A DNA stretch of 64,000 nucleotides, taken from NCBI RefSeq assembly GCF_040054535.1, contig NC_090780.1:4557001-4621000 (forward strand). The letters run 5' to 3'. The translations under genes and the position numbers were made by a program. Below the pieces are notes generated by a model. The model did no database searches and was not told where the DNA came from. It was given only the letters and a program-made list of their open reading frames with translations. Every line of letters starts with the position of its first letter. The first letter of the stretch is position 1. Positions 11,586-24,900 of this stretch are shown here, one piece after another. Source of the DNA: Antennarius striatus (taxonomy: Eukaryota; Chordata; Actinopteri; Lophiiformes; Antennariidae).

Positions 11586-12640
11586 GTAAACGGATTCAAC
11601 CATGTTAATTAGAATTGTATTATTTAAGTAACTTAATGTGTTCAACGTGGGTAGATAAAACAGAAAATTCTTTACATTGGCAGTGCTCACTTACAGTCTG
11701 TAATACTTATGAGGCTGATCAATCTATACATACTTGATTTGGCCTTTTCCAGGACGTACCAATAAAATGCAAAATTATCAGCTGCTCTGCTCATACGATT
11801 TAAAGAGGAATCAATTATTGTTCCCATTTCAGAGACACTCTTGTTAATATAAAAGGTTTTTTTCAGGTCTAGGGGTATTCTGTGTATGAAGGATATGTAT
11901 CCCAACTTACTGTCTTGTGAGTGTTTCAGTCTATGTATGTGGTTTGTCAGATCAATTGTTGCTCTCATATGCAGAGACCCGTTCTCTTTATTGTGTTATC
12001 CCCATTTACAAACTCAGTGAAAAACTCACAGAAAATGATCCTTGTTGTCTGTGTCATGATTAAGTGCTGAAAATTCAGTCCTTGTAGGTAGGACTTGTGT
12101 TTCTGGCTGCAAACATTTTTTCTTGTTGCCATGACTGTGCAAGGTAGGCTAACAATACACATGGGAGAGAGTTGTGCAACAACATTCTGGTATAAAACAT
12201 TATTCATTTCACTGTTTCATTATACTCATCATTTATGTAGTGCTGTAGAAAATACAGAAATCTTTAGCTAATCTCTAGGCTCGTACAAGCAGTTCTAATT
12301 CAACAGATGAGGCAAATGAAATGAACTGCATTTGTAGTTATATAACTAGGTACAACTAGGCCATGTAGGCATATGCTAGCCTGAAGCAATATAAATATTA
12401 GCTTCATAATTAGTAAATAGCACAAGCCAGTTGTTAGACAGTTTACTGACTAACAAAAATAGGATGCCTGCTCTGGAGAATTGCCTCCCAGGCTCCAGAT
12501 GCAGTGACAACAATTGTCCAAGCCAAGGCAGATGTGACACTCACCTCAACCTCTAACGCACACTTGAAGGAAGAGAGGCCTGTAGTGGCAAAAGACGGTG
12601 TATTTTAAGCATACTCAACCCATGTGAGGTTCTGTCTGTA

Positions 12641-12840
12641 TTACCTTTTCTCTCACTCTTATCAACTGTTTAAAGTACTTTTCTCTCATGGAAGTGCGCC
12701 GCCTTCCGAGACTAATAGAACGTAGCGTACTTCCGGATGCCATCAGCCAATAGAAGATATGTACGGTATCACATGACTACCTACTAAATATCTGCGATGA
12801 GGTGAAGTCGCACATGCTGATGTGGGAATGTGCGAGGGAT
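12641..12840 (+). repeat. Dispersed repeat, copy 1 (paired with 52.7 kb)
   Basis: The order of phrases TCAACTGTTTAAAGTAC, GATGCCATCAGCCAA, TACGGTATCACATGACT and GATGAGGTGAAGTCG is repeated with small changes at 52746-52925. Family unknown to me; no coding content. Confidence 0.7.
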
Positions 12841-13099
12841 AACTGTACAGGAAGTCCTCAAGATGTGACAATCCACTTACTGGCAATCGTTGATACGACC
12901 ATATCTGACCACTGTAGTACCCCCTTTCTGCTGCAACCCATGCCGAGCAGCATAACGTTAACAACCCATAGATTAAGATTTCATATGACGTGTCAGAATA
13001 ACTCAGTTATAGTTATATCAGACTAAAGGAAAGTTCTATTCTGATGTTGGATTTCACGTGGCCTCTGCAGCTTTCCTGTTGGAAAAAATTGGGTTCGGG

Positions 13100-13290
13100 C
13101 TCTGGAGCCCACTCAGATTTATATTCTGGAACAGACTCGAATTTTGGCTTCTTGAACAGAATCAGTTCTGGCACTGGAACAGACTCTGGTTCCACAGCTT
13201 TGGCTCTGGAATAGACTCAGGCTCAGATATGGGCTCAGGCAAAGACACTGGAACAAATTTGGGCTCAGGAACAGGTTCTGGTGCTTTTGA
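13100..13290. repeat. Degenerate minisatellite rich in TCTGGAACAGACTC-like units
   Basis: Variants of GGCTCTGGAACAGACTC recur with spacing near 18-24 bases. The Gly/Ser and Leu/Ser/Pro-rich open frames across it (13058-13339 on + and 13119-13376 on -) are explained by the repeat. Confidence 0.55.
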
Positions 13291-13299
13291 TTATTTGGA

Positions 13300-14630
13300 T
13301 GTGAAGGTGTGGGGCCGAGGCACTGATGTGTGGCCCTAAGGCTTGGAACTGTGAAGGACTGCTGCGCCATGGTCAACTGCCAATGGCTGACGAATCTGGA
13401 GCCTGGAGCATACTGATTGCTTGCGCAATAAGAGACTGGAGAAAGAAGGGGTCTGTTGGGTCAAGCCTTGGCCAGATCATGCTGATAAGGGTGAAGTTAG
13501 GACCTTCATGCAGAACACCAGGGCAGAAGTCCACATTCATAGTTTAATTAACCAAAAATGTCTACAACAGGTTTTCAAAAGAACAGACCAAAGGCAAAAC
13601 GTAAGAAACAAGCAAAATCTCAAAAATGTCCAAGAAACCTAAAGAGTAGAAAGGGTTGGCGACAACCTGGCAGCAAACTGAGCTCTCAGTTGAGCTTAAA
13701 TAGTTGACTGATCAGAGATGGGGAGCAAAGTTTTTTCAAACTAGCTTGTGCCTCTAGCTAACTAGACGTGTCTCTTAGGTGCATGACATCCAGGGACCCT
13801 GCCTCAAGGAGCAAGACTTCTCTGGATGGAGTATACTGACAATTCCCTGATCACCTCTGTCACTGGCCTCTCCCTCTTTCACCGTTGCCTGGGATACCAG
13901 CCCCCACTTTTTCTATCTCAAGAAGAGGAGGTTACAGTCCCTCCTGCTAAAGCTTTTGTCCATAACTGCAAGAATATTTGGTCACAAGTCAGTCACAAAT
14001 GTGCCATAGGAGTTTTCACTGAGACAATACACTCATTCATTAACAACTGTCTTCATATTTATTATATGTTAACATGCACTAGACCTCTGTAGGTGGATGT
14101 AGTTGTGTAATGATGTGTGTGCTTAGTGTGTGGTTGGATGAAGAAAAGAGCAGGACATCTACTTCCGAGAGGGCCCAAATGTGTCCGCTTCTACTCTTTA
14201 ATTAGACATAAGTCTTTTACATTTTGATTTCGTAATGTTCCAGTGTTTTGACCTAAATGCCTTCAGAAGGAGTAATCATTATACTTAATATTAGCTCCCA
14301 GAGCTAATATTCACAAGAAACCAAGATTTCTTCTAGTCCAAACCAAACTATCCCAGCTGGATGTGAGGAGGTGGCAGAATCTGCCCTGTACAAGTAACCA
14401 GTTTATCACAGAGTCACACATTAAATATATACTTTATCTCATAGGAAATCCCATGCAACCTCCTTCTTACATGCATAGATACATACAGTACATTCCACAT
14501 ATAGCACAACAATGAAAGACATAAATATGCTACAGGAAACATATACAGTAAATACACTACAAGGAACATATAAATACATGCATTTATATGTTCCTTTTAG
14601 TGCATTTAGATGTTTCCTAAGCAGTCAATT
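13300..14630. other. Gene-free stretch
   Basis: No recognisable gene or RNA. Open frames are short with no family resemblance. Confidence 0.45.
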
Positions 14631-14639
14631 TATACTTTT

Positions 14640-14910
14640 CTAAAGAAGTCGATCTGAGTCCAGCAGACGATAGTGTAAAAATGCACACTGGACACAACGG
14701 AGTGGTAAAACATCTAAAGGAGCTTAGAGCAGACGTCGAAGGAGGCCAAATTCCTCAGGAAGTTCAAACTTCTCTGCCCAGTCTACACATAGTCCAAGAT
14801 GGTCAACCAGTCCAGTCTACTATTCAGATACAGTCTCAGACGCTTGTTGGGATTGACCACCTTCACCTCCCTGACTGGGAGAAAATTAATATGACACAAC
14901 AGCCGTTTGT
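14640..14910 (-). pseudogene. LINE reverse-transcriptase C-terminal remnant
   Basis: The minus-strand translation reads YLNSRLDWLTILDYV, then after a stop LNFLRNLASFDVCSKLL and MFYHSVVSSVHFYTIVCW. This order matches the C-terminal part of fish LINE proteins of the type L-x-FLRRL-x-SF-x-VC...FY-x-SVVAS...AVVCW. Two internal stops are seen. The + strand frame at 14681-14971 is its shadow. Confidence 0.65.
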
Positions 14911-15599
14911 ATACTGTATTGTTGTTCTCCAAATAATCAACTGGTTTGTCTCTCATACTGACTGGATTTAATGTTCTACTATTGGTCTGTAGACCTGAAG
15001 ATTTTACTTTTTTTCTTTTTACATAATCAAATTTCTTGGTAGTCCTGCGAAGGTCATATCCTAAATTATATCATATTCCGTGTTCTATCTGTACGGTAAA
15101 GAATAGGGGAAATTCTAATAGAAGACATTATGACTTGTAAAATAATTTTAAAAAATACATAATGGGATTGAATAACAGTAAAGAGCTCATTTCAAGTAAG
15201 TTCCTAATTAATAGTGACAGTGAAGAGGAATGCATAATCTCATTTGAATGCATCTATCTTTAACCGACCTGTGAATGTCAAACTATGACGCTTTTTGTAC
15301 AACATAACCATTTCACGTCTCCTCACAAGGAAGTGATTAGCTTTTCTGGTTTAACATTTTGGTGTTCTATGGAAAGAATTGCATGTATTTAAGTTTAGCA
15401 GAATATTTTATTTCACATTACTGCATAAGTTTTTGGAATTGTATCGGCGCTGTCCATCACCTGCGGTGCTGAAAATGAATCATCTAGTACGAATAACCCT
15501 TTTATAATATTTTCCATGCTGCGCTTTTTACTTTAAACGTAGATTTTCCATGGCATAGTTGAACGCAGTCAATGAAATCAACCTCAAACAAGTGAGCAG

Positions 15600-15944
15600 G
15601 AAAAGCTGGTAAGAGTGAAAAGTACCAGTTTCCCTTACCGGCTCACTCCGGTCAAGCGTGGTGTTGCGTTTTCCGCGTATCTGTTGCCCCAATTCTTCAA
15701 AGGCTGATATGTAGTATTCTTACGCTTCTTGGGCTACTAACGGTTAAACTACGTCGTGGGCGTAGCAGCTGAATGTAATGGCGACGGTGCCGTAGATTTG
15801 CCGAGGTTTGTGAAGATGAAGCGAAGAAGAATTTATTTCTTTTAAGCACAACGCCGAGGTTCCCCAGAGGAGGACTTTGCGCTTACAACTATAATCTTTA
15901 TAATTGGCAAACTTAGCTACGTTTGAACTTTCGTGCCCTTCGAA
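15600..15944 (+). promoter_or_regulatory. nudt3: Probable nudt3 promoter and 5' UTR with three short upstream ORFs
   Basis: This stretch is richer in CpG than its surroundings and leads directly into the first coding exon with no splice acceptor in sight. Three upstream ORFs precede the start: ATG-TAA (15773-15778, a start immediately followed by a stop); an overlapping one at 15778-15795 (MATVP); and one at 15816-15845 (MKRRRIYFF). If they lie in the transcript they would be expected to lower translation of the main frame. The transcription start cannot be placed from sequence alone. Confidence 0.5.
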
Positions 15945-18900
15945 ATGATGAAGCTCAAATCAAACCAAACCCGGACGTACGACGGTGACGGCTACAAGAA
16001 GCGGGCCGCCTGTCTATGCTTCAGGAGTGAGACGGAGGAGGAGGTGAGTCCGGTGATGACTCTGTCTGCTAGGCCAAGCTAACGCTAACCGCCGTGGCTG
16101 CTTTTAGTGTCTTCCTTCTGTGTCAATCGATATCTTTGTGAACACAGTTGTTATTGTCAGTTTGAAACAAAACTCTCTAACTCTAGTATTGTTTGTTGAT
16201 GGTGTGTATTAAACATTAGTTTTGGACTCCTAGTTTTTCAAGCCTTATGTAAGCCTCTTTAGTTGTGCATGTAGCAACGCCGGGTTTTTTCTCCTGCTGT
16301 TCCCTTTGGGTAGCAAACCTGTTAGCTGGATGCTAACGCTAATGTTAGCCTGCTAACTAGCCGTGTTGCTACGTTGGGCAGCCGACCACAGCCCACAGTG
16401 TGAGGTTTGTGCCTTGTGGTGACTATTGCAGTGACACTCGGTTGAATAGAAATTAATGTTTATCATACAAAAGTGACAGACATTTATATGCTCATATTAC
16501 ACACGGATAGTCGTGAGGATACAGTAATCTGTTACCGTTATGCGACAACGCAACTGGTGCTCCTAGCAAACATTGGGCTGAGAGGTAGCTATAGTTGTCA
16601 GATGAGCTGGCTGTCGATGATACGTAAACAGGTTTACAGTCTAGTGATGGCCGGCTAACTTCACATGAACTTACATCGCTATTTGTTTTGTATTCTTGAC
16701 GTAGCATACTTGTCTAGAGCACTCAGAAAACCACTCAGTAGTTTGCAAAGAGCAATTGTTTAAGAGCAGAGGTGATAACTGTACGACAAGGTTGCCTTGT
16801 TAGTGATATTTCTGAAGTAAATTACAGGAAGCGTACAATTTTGACCCGGACTAGTCAAACAGACTGACAACTGGGAATTTACTATGATCATGTGATAAAA
16901 CAGAAAGTGATTCATACCCCAGCTAGTAATGTGTGTCAGCCATTGAACTGTTGTATGACTGCATTAAATGCATCCCCCCCAAAAATTATTTGGCTTCAAG
17001 GATATTGTTGTAAGTTACTTCCACCAGTAAGTATCCAGTTCCACCAAGCTTTGAACAGTTCACCATAACTCAGGTGTAGTAGTCTGGTTTGGGGTTAGAA
17101 AGAATCCAATTGCCCCTTGGTGACTAACAAAGTTGTTTTTTTTGTTAATTTGAAAAGAAGAGTAGAATAGATGAGTATGGATTCTTTGTTGCTTTTTTGG
17201 GTTCTTTAATACAGTATTTACGGTGGTGGTTTGTTGTTGTTCTTGTGTATTTGTTTTGTTCTTCCCGTGTTTCTCTGGGTTTTTCGATGGTCTCCCATCT
17301 CCAGAAACATGCATATTAGTTGGATTGATCACTCCAAATTGATTGTAGGTGTGGCCCCACAATGCTCTGGTGTTGCGTTTGAGACGTACCCTGCCTTTCG
17401 CACAACACATGTGACCTACAAGGCAGAAAAGTGTCTGAAGACAAGACGATTACAGTCAGCTCATCTTCAAGAAAATGGATGGATAATCTGCTTGTATGTC
17501 AAATCATATGTGACATATTTCAACTCATGACCTACTCATAATAAACAGATGATTCTAAATGCTAGGAGCAGGTTTACAGGGTCAAAGAAATAGTTGATAT
17601 CACAGTGTATATGTTGACACAAGATAAAGTGACTTAATCATGGCTGCATCCCCAGGGTGTGTAATGTACCAGGTATGGTGATGTATTAGAGGAAGTGTGC
17701 AATTGGCAATTAAGTGGCATGTTGGTGTGGTTACGCTCATATCAGATTATGGACTAGGTGTCATTCCAAACCAGTAAACACCATTTACCACAGGGGACAG
17801 TGAGGTCTAATAAATTCTGTGCTTTGCAGGTCCTGCTGGTGAGCAGTAGTCGACATCCTGACAAGTGGATAGTTCCTGGAGGAGGAATGGAGCCTGATGA
17901 AGAGCCCAATGATGCTGCAGCCCGGGAAGTGTGTGAAGAGGTTAGTTCTGAACTGGCTATCTCAGTTATTAACTCATTCACCGCCGTTGGTGTCTAAAGA
18001 TGTCAGTTAGATCTTTCAGCGGGGGGTCTGAGTGCTGTGGGATGGTCTAGAACGCTATCAATATAGTACTTCAAAAGTACTGCAGAGGTTGGATGCAGCA
18101 AGTCATTGTAACTTCTTAAAAGATCCTGAGGGTTATAAGGAAAAAAAGGCAAAAGGTAGAACCAAAAATTTTTCAAAAGGACAACGCTGCAGTTCACAAT
18201 ACCCGCCTGACAAAGGATTTCTTCCAGAGAAACAACATCACTCTTTTGAAACATCCTGTGTGTTCCCCTGATCTAAATCCAGTTGAGAACGTTTGGGGTT
18301 GGATGGCAAGGAAAGGTTGGCAAAAATGGACACCACTTCCAGACTACGGATGCCCTCCATGAAGCCACCCACCTTCACCACTTTGAGCAACATTTCCACT
18401 AGCCTCCTGGAAACACAAGCATCAAGCAAGCCATTTTTGAATTTTTTACAAGAATGCCACAGTTATGCATCGCTGAGTGCACTTTTGGAAATTTTATTTC
18501 CATGTTACGGTGGTGTTTTGTTTTTTGTTTTTTTGAGATTTGGTCTTAAACTTTTGATCAGCCGATGAATAGCCTATTTCTGTTTGGTGGTTGTTTGCAA
18601 TAATTCCTTACTCAATTTTTTTTGTCTCACTCCCATTTCTTCTTTTTGCATTTTGAATTAGATAAATAGATAGATAGATAGATACTTTAGTAATCCTGTA
18701 CATTAGTACTTAGAACTTTGTTAAGATCGAGCAGTGCAAAATGAGAATTTTTCCAATTTTTCAACTTGTCTTAAATTTTTGATCAGGAGTGTATATGAGA
18801 AGAAAAGAAGAAGCGATGGAAACCATTGTTCAGATTTTTGAGGTATCACTAAAGCAAAAAAAAAAAAAAGTGCACTAAAGTCGCTGTTCGCTGACGCAGC

Positions 18901-21900
18901 TTTTCACAAAAAAGCTTTATTTCTTTTTTAACAAGAACTGCTGTTTTTGGTGAAACCAGCCTATGATATATTGCCAATAAAGAATGGAAAAAGTAGAAAC
19001 TTTTTTTTTTCCTGATGAAAGAAGACCGCCTACTCTTACTTTTGGTAATTTCAGTGTTTACATGGTTATAAAGCATGGTATTCCGTGGGTCTCGAAAGAT
19101 TGGTCAAAATGTTGTAAAACAGCTGGCAGTGTGACGATTGCTCCATTGAGAGCAGCAGGCATTGAATGAGTTGAATATGAAATACAATTTACCCCTTTAT
19201 TTTTCTTTTTGATGTAACTGACTAATGTTTCTAGATAAAGATTTTTACATAGATGGATTTGTATTTAAAATGCTGGTGTAAAACATGCCTTTCTGTTCAT
19301 AGCAAGGAATGTCCTGAGAGTGCATTGATATTTTCAAGGTCCTGCAGAAGTTCGAATAAGTTTGATTTCTATTAAATCGTGTCTCTATTTAACATTGGGC
19401 CTAATGCCAAGCTCTCATAACCTTTTTGTCAGTGCAGTAATCTTTTCTGAAAAAGTGAGCCTAGCAACATGTAAGCTGTATTACAACATCATGTTACAAA
19501 GCGGTTTAGGTGTCAAAGGATGACACATGGAGACTGAAGCCTGACTATCTCGTGGTTGCACTGCAGCAAAATCTAATGCATCAGAAGGAGAACTTTTCAT
19601 TTTCATTCTTTGTGTGATTCAAATATGTCCATTTTTACAATAACAGCCTGAGGGCACCTTGAAGGACAAGTCTTTTTATTTAGTGGGCTGAGGCGGCTGG
19701 GTAGTGGTAACTTCAGAAACCTTTTAAAATGTTGTTAGAAATCGATATCATGTTCGACTGATAAATCAGGTATCCCTTTTGTGAACATAATCTTGAGGAA
19801 TTTTGAACAGAATGGCAACAGAACACTGAAGACAATGAATCTCATTCGGCTGTCAGGTTCCAGCAGGTCACTGTCCATATAAAAGCTATCCAGCAGTGTG
19901 ATTCATCACACTGATGGATGCTGATATCATCTCTTAGTCTGGCTCCTGCTCTTTGGCTGCAGCAGGACACTCTGGCTTGCCAGCAGTTTTGCATGGGGTC
20001 AAAGGAATATCCAGTCATGGCTGAGTTTTGTTGAATATCCTCAGAGGTTTCACTCTGAAACCTTATTGTGGTTGGCATGTGATGCATCATATCCTAAAGT
20101 TGTCAGATATATCAAAGTATCAGCATTTTATGTGAGAGTATTTCCACAAAGACAACGTGAAGGGAACTGAGCTCAAGCATCTGAGCTAAACAATTGTGTA
20201 GTGTTAAGAAAAGCCCTTATCAGTGAAACTATTTGGGGAGAAGCGCCATAAAGATTGAGGTCTGAGCAATTAAAAAAGTTCATGATGAGTCCAGACTAAT
20301 AGAAGCACCAATTTAGAAGACAGGCAGATGAAGTGATGCAACCGTTATGTATTGTGTCTACTGCATCAACCTGTGGGGACAATGTTATGAAGTAGCATTG
20401 CTTCAGTTGATCAGGTCCAGGTTCAGCAACATTATGTGTTCCAAATAAATGAAGTCAGCTGACCACCTGAGTTTACTCAATGACCAGGACTTCCATCAAT
20501 GGGTTTCTCATTTGATGGCATGGGTATTTTCCAGGATGACTATGCCACAACTGACAATGTGATCTGTAGTGAGAGCAGGGAACAGGTGGAGGAGAAGCTA
20601 GAGAGGTGGAGGTTTGTCCTGGAAAGGAGAGGAATGAAGGTTAGCCGCAGTAAGACAGGGTACATCTGTGTGAATGAGTGAGGTTATAGGGAGAAGAGAT
20701 CAAGAAGGTGGAGGATTTTGAGTACTTAGGGTCAACAGTCCAGAGCAATGGAGACTGTGGAAAAGTGGTGAAGAAGCGTGCACAGGCAGGGTGGAACGGG
20801 TGGAGAAAAGTGTCAGGTGTGATAGAAGAGTTTCAGCTAAAATGAAAGGAGAGGTGTGCAAAACTGTGGTGAGACCAGCAATGTTGTTTGGTCTAGAGAC
20901 AGTGTCACTGAGGAAAAGACAGACAGACCTGGAGGTAACAGAGATGAAAATGCTGAGGTTCTCTTTGGGAGTGACCAGGATGGATAGGATCAGGAATGAG
21001 TACATCAGAGTTACGGCACATGTTAGAGGTTTTGGAGATAAAGTCAGAGAGGCCAGACTGAGATGGTTTAGACATGTCCAGAAGAGAGATAGTGAATATA
21101 TTGGTAGAAGGATGCTGAGTTTTGAACTGCCAGGCAGGAGGCCTAGAGCAGTGATTCTTAACCATAGGGCCGCGGGCCGCGGGACTCCATAGCAACTCCC
21201 AACCATGTGGTGGCGCTAATACGTCAGTTGTTACTTTAACCAGCTCCGTAAATAAGGAGAAGACAAAGCTAGCTGTATACGAACAAGATGGAGAAATATT
21301 TAAAACGAAAGAGTGAAGACGACACCCCTCCCCAAAAAACTAAATTTTTGCGCAAGTACAATCCTGACATAATCAAGTATGGCTTCATAAATGGAGGCAG
21401 TCCCGAGAGCCCAGTGTGTGGAGTGTGGGTTAACTGTTTCCAACGAAGCACTTAAGCCATCAAAACTACAGCGGCACCAGGAGACAAGCATCCACGCTTG
21501 TGGGAAAGAAGATGGGCTGCAGATGCAGAAAAGGTCTATTGTGTCACTGACTGGCAACTCTAAATGCGCATTAAAAGCAAGCTACCTCGTAGCCAGACGT
21601 GTGGCACAGAGTAAGAAAGCATTCACCATCGCCGAGGAGTTGGTTCAGAGTTCCACGAGGTGATGGGCGTAAGTGTAAAAACCATGAACTTTATTAAAAA
21701 CAATGCTGCGAACTCCAAATGTTTTGCTAAACTTTGTGAGGACATAGAGGCAGATCACATCCAGCTGCTCTATCACAGTGAAGTGAGATGGCTGTCAAGA
21801 GGACTGGTCCTCAAGCGTTTGCTTGAACTGAGGAGAATAAAAAGAAGTATACTCTATTAATCCCGCAAGGGGAAATTACATAGCCACTCAGGTACATTAT

Positions 21901-24900
21901 ATACATTTTGGTGTTAGTTTTTAACAGTATACAGGCCCCCTGAACACAACACACGAGGGGGCCTGTAAGCATACAGTTAACACACACTAACTGCTCACAC
22001 TGGGAGGCAGAGTGACGGGCAGCAGCTCTCGGAACGTGCCCCAATTGAGCAGCTTGTAGGGGGGACGGGGCCTTGCTCAAGGGCGCCTCGGCAGTGGCTG
22101 GGAGGTGAGCTGACACCTCCCACCGTCAGCTCACACTCCGGGGATGTCCTGGCGGGAGCGGAATTCGATCCACCAATGGTTAGGGCGATCTGTCTACAAG
22201 ACATCTGCTCTACCGCTGAGCCACTGCCGCCCCTGAATGAGGAATGAGGTCTTCTCGTTTCTCACTGAGAAAAAAAATCTCTTGCACCTTACTATGCCAA
22301 CACAAAGTTCACAGCAAACTTGCCTACCTCTGTGACATTTTTTCATTACTGAACCAGCTGAACATCTCACTTGAAGGAAGAACCAGCAACATATTTGTTG
22401 TGGCAGACAAAGTTTAAGCTTTCAAGGGGAACCAAAAGGGCCCAGGAAAAGAGAATGGACATGTTTCCACTTTTGTTTGACATTTTGGAAAACTCCCCTC
22501 AGGTGAATATTAGTGACTCAGTCTCTCAGCACCTCTCACAAGTGGCAGAAAAATTTGCAGAATACTTTCCTGACGATCCCAGAGAGGGACACATGTGGAT
22601 TTTGGACCCATTTTCTGTGGATCCCACTGCAAATGATGTTGCTTTGCCCTCACATCTGGAATCCCAGCTTCTGGAAGTTTCCAGTGACAGCACTTTAAAG
22701 TTGCAGTGGAGCAAACTGGACCTGGGCTCCTTCTGGATTACTGTTCCAAAGGAGTACCCTTGTCTTGCACTGAGGGCTGTGAAACTCCTTCTCCCATTCA
22801 CGACCACGTACCTGTGTGAGTTGGGATTCTCCATCCTGGCCACAACTAAGACCAAAGCCCGAAACAGACTCAGAGCAACTCTGGAGGCTACTCTGAGAGT
22901 GAGCCTTTCCCCCATTCCACCCAGACTGGATCTGAATGTGTCTTAGAAAGAGGCCCAAGTGTCTCATTAAGTGGTCAAGATAAAAAGGAAGTTATGTAAT
23001 TGTCTTTATTGTTATTATTATTGTTATTGTTGGTATGATATAACAATTCTTCTGGTTCTTCCATGCACAAATACAATTTCATTTGCACTTTATTTAAATT
23101 TTATTTATTTTATTTAAAAAAAACCCACACATTATTTTGAATGCATTTATTTTATCACCAGCTTTTTCATTGATTTATATGCTTTTATTACTTCTGAATC
23201 CTTCTTTAAGTAAAATTTAATTATTGGTCTTTTTTTATTAACAATTTTATTTATTAACTGAAGTGTTAATCACACACTTCAGGCTTGATGTGTGATTTGA
23301 AGTGCTGAGGTATATTCTGTTATTGTTACATTGACATGTTTTTACATTGACATTGTTAACATTCACATGACATGTTCAATAAAAGTCTTTGTGATGATCA
23401 TATTTTATTGTCTTTTTATTTGAGAAGGTTTTTACTTGTTTAAATGTAAGTGGATTTGGTTTATTATCTAATACAAATCAAACCAAGAGTGAGATCATTT
23501 TAAACCTGTACAATGTTAATATTTAATGGGCCCTGGGCCACTTTGTACTGAAAACAATGGGCCTCAAGGTCAGAAAGGTTAAGAACCCCTGGCCTAGAGG
23601 AAGACCAAAGAGGAGGTTTATGGATGTAGCGAAAGAGGACATGAAGGTAGTTTTTGTGAGAGAAGAGGATGCAGAAGACAGCGTTGGGTGGAGGCAACTG
23701 ATTTGCTGTGGCAAACCCTGAAGCCAAAAGGACAAGACCATGCCACAATTCATCGAGTTGAATGTGTGAAAGTGGTTCAGGAACTGTCTTCACGAAATTG
23801 TGAATACACATCACCCATCTGCTTGAAGTTTTTTTGTTTTTGCATTTTCCTGGCTACAGATCTGATGTATTAAATGTGAAGATCAAACTAGTGACTGCAT
23901 AGTATTTTGTAAACTTTGTTGTTTCTTTGATATCTTGTATGTTTATACTGGGAATAATGGAAAATGTGTACTTTTTAGTTATCATTTTCACACATTTCTG
24001 ACTCCCAAACTGGTTTGTTTTCCCAATCATGCTTTTTTTTTCTTTTCACAATTGTAGTAGATATTTTGATTTAATTTTATTGTTTTTATTTCTAAGTTTT
24101 TATCAAAGATCAAACATTCTCTGTTTTTTAAAGGCTGATACAATAAGATAATATAGATAGATAGATACTTTATTAATCCCGGAGGAAATTGTATATGTAA
24201 TAAACTTCTGTTGTCATGGCAGCAGAAGTAGTGAAACAGGTAAAACCAAACACAAGACATGTACATCTGTTGTCAAATGGCAAGACCATTTGCCATCCTC
24301 TTATATGGTGACTATAAGAGGTCACTATAAGAGGTTGTTGTTTGTGCTCTTCATCAATGAGCACACCGGTGCTTCTTTTCAGATTCCTTTCTAGTGTCCA
24401 GTTGCAGGGTTTGGTCTTAAGCAGACTCTGTGTCCAGGACACTTCTACAGCACAAGACAATGAGAGTAATCAGTACACACAACTCCAAACACCAGTGATA
24501 ATTGACTCTCCCAATTAAACCTTTGTAGCCTTATTACACTTCAGCTTTTGTAGTGGTGAACTGGAAAACATTTTGAACAGGCAATGTGATATGGGCTTAT
24601 ACTACTCATCATCAGGTCAGCTGGAGAGAATGGGGGATATCTTTTAAAAAAGGCTTCAAGTTCTTCCTTATTTTCTACTGAATATACACCTCCACCTAAT
24701 TGTCAACCACCTAATTGGCTCTCTTACCAAGGTTGTTTAGCCTGCTGGTGTCCCTGGTGCTGATGTTGCACATGGTGGTAAAAGGATATTGGCTACTGCT
24801 GACTGGTCAAACATCAGTAGCAGCCTCTTGCACATCAATGATCTGAGTGGATGTTAGGTGACTAGCCAAGGCTACATAGTCACCGGTTAGTATAGCAATA

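Larger units (their letters stand above)
20551..23735 (+). mobile_element. 5'-truncated RTE-type LINE, split by a hAT insertion
   Basis: The left part (20551-21148) encodes NVICSESREQVEEKLERW, SRSKTGYICVNE, then YLGSTVQSNG, VVRPAMLFGLETVSL, MKMLRFSLGVTRMDRIRNEY and ARLRWFRHVQKRDSEYIGRR. This is the thumb and C-terminal part of a fish RTE-type reverse transcriptase. The right part (23592-23735) continues with the KRRFMDV region and the 3' tail GAAGCCAAAAGGACAA. The YADD palm is cut at the 5' end, and frameshifts and stops are present. The copy at 41.9 kb is its close relative. Confidence 0.85.
20290..23800 (+). mobile_element. Outer Tc1-like transposase remnant, split by an RTE insertion
   Basis: The left half (20290-20550) shows, through frameshifts, LCIVSTASTCGDNVM, SGPGSATLCVPNK, SADHLSLLNDQ and MGFSFDGMGIFQDDYAT. 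This is the Tc1 order leading to the FQDD catalytic block. The right half (23736-23790) resumes with DHATIHRVECVKVVQELSS, the segment expected directly after FQDD. Between them lies the RTE insertion. A 13-base sequence ATGCCACAA preceded by GAC plus one variable base flanks it (20538-20550 and 23736-23748, one mismatch), consistent with a target-site duplication. All coding is broken. Confidence 0.75.

Noticed and set aside
13058..13376. Gly/Ser-rich and Leu/Ser/Pro-rich frames
   Set aside because: Explained by a degenerate short tandem repeat; no start context or domain.
14681..14971. 96-codon + strand frame
   Set aside because: The opposite strand shows recognisable LINE reverse-transcriptase motifs, so this is its shadow.
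20700..21206. 168-codon minus-strand open frame
   Set aside because: Antisense shadow of the RTE copy.
22371..22946. 191-codon frame considered as a domesticated ZBED gene
   Set aside because: It lies inside an element with hAT ends and target duplication, has upstream frameshifts and a SINE insertion, and is the hATC end of a dead transposase.
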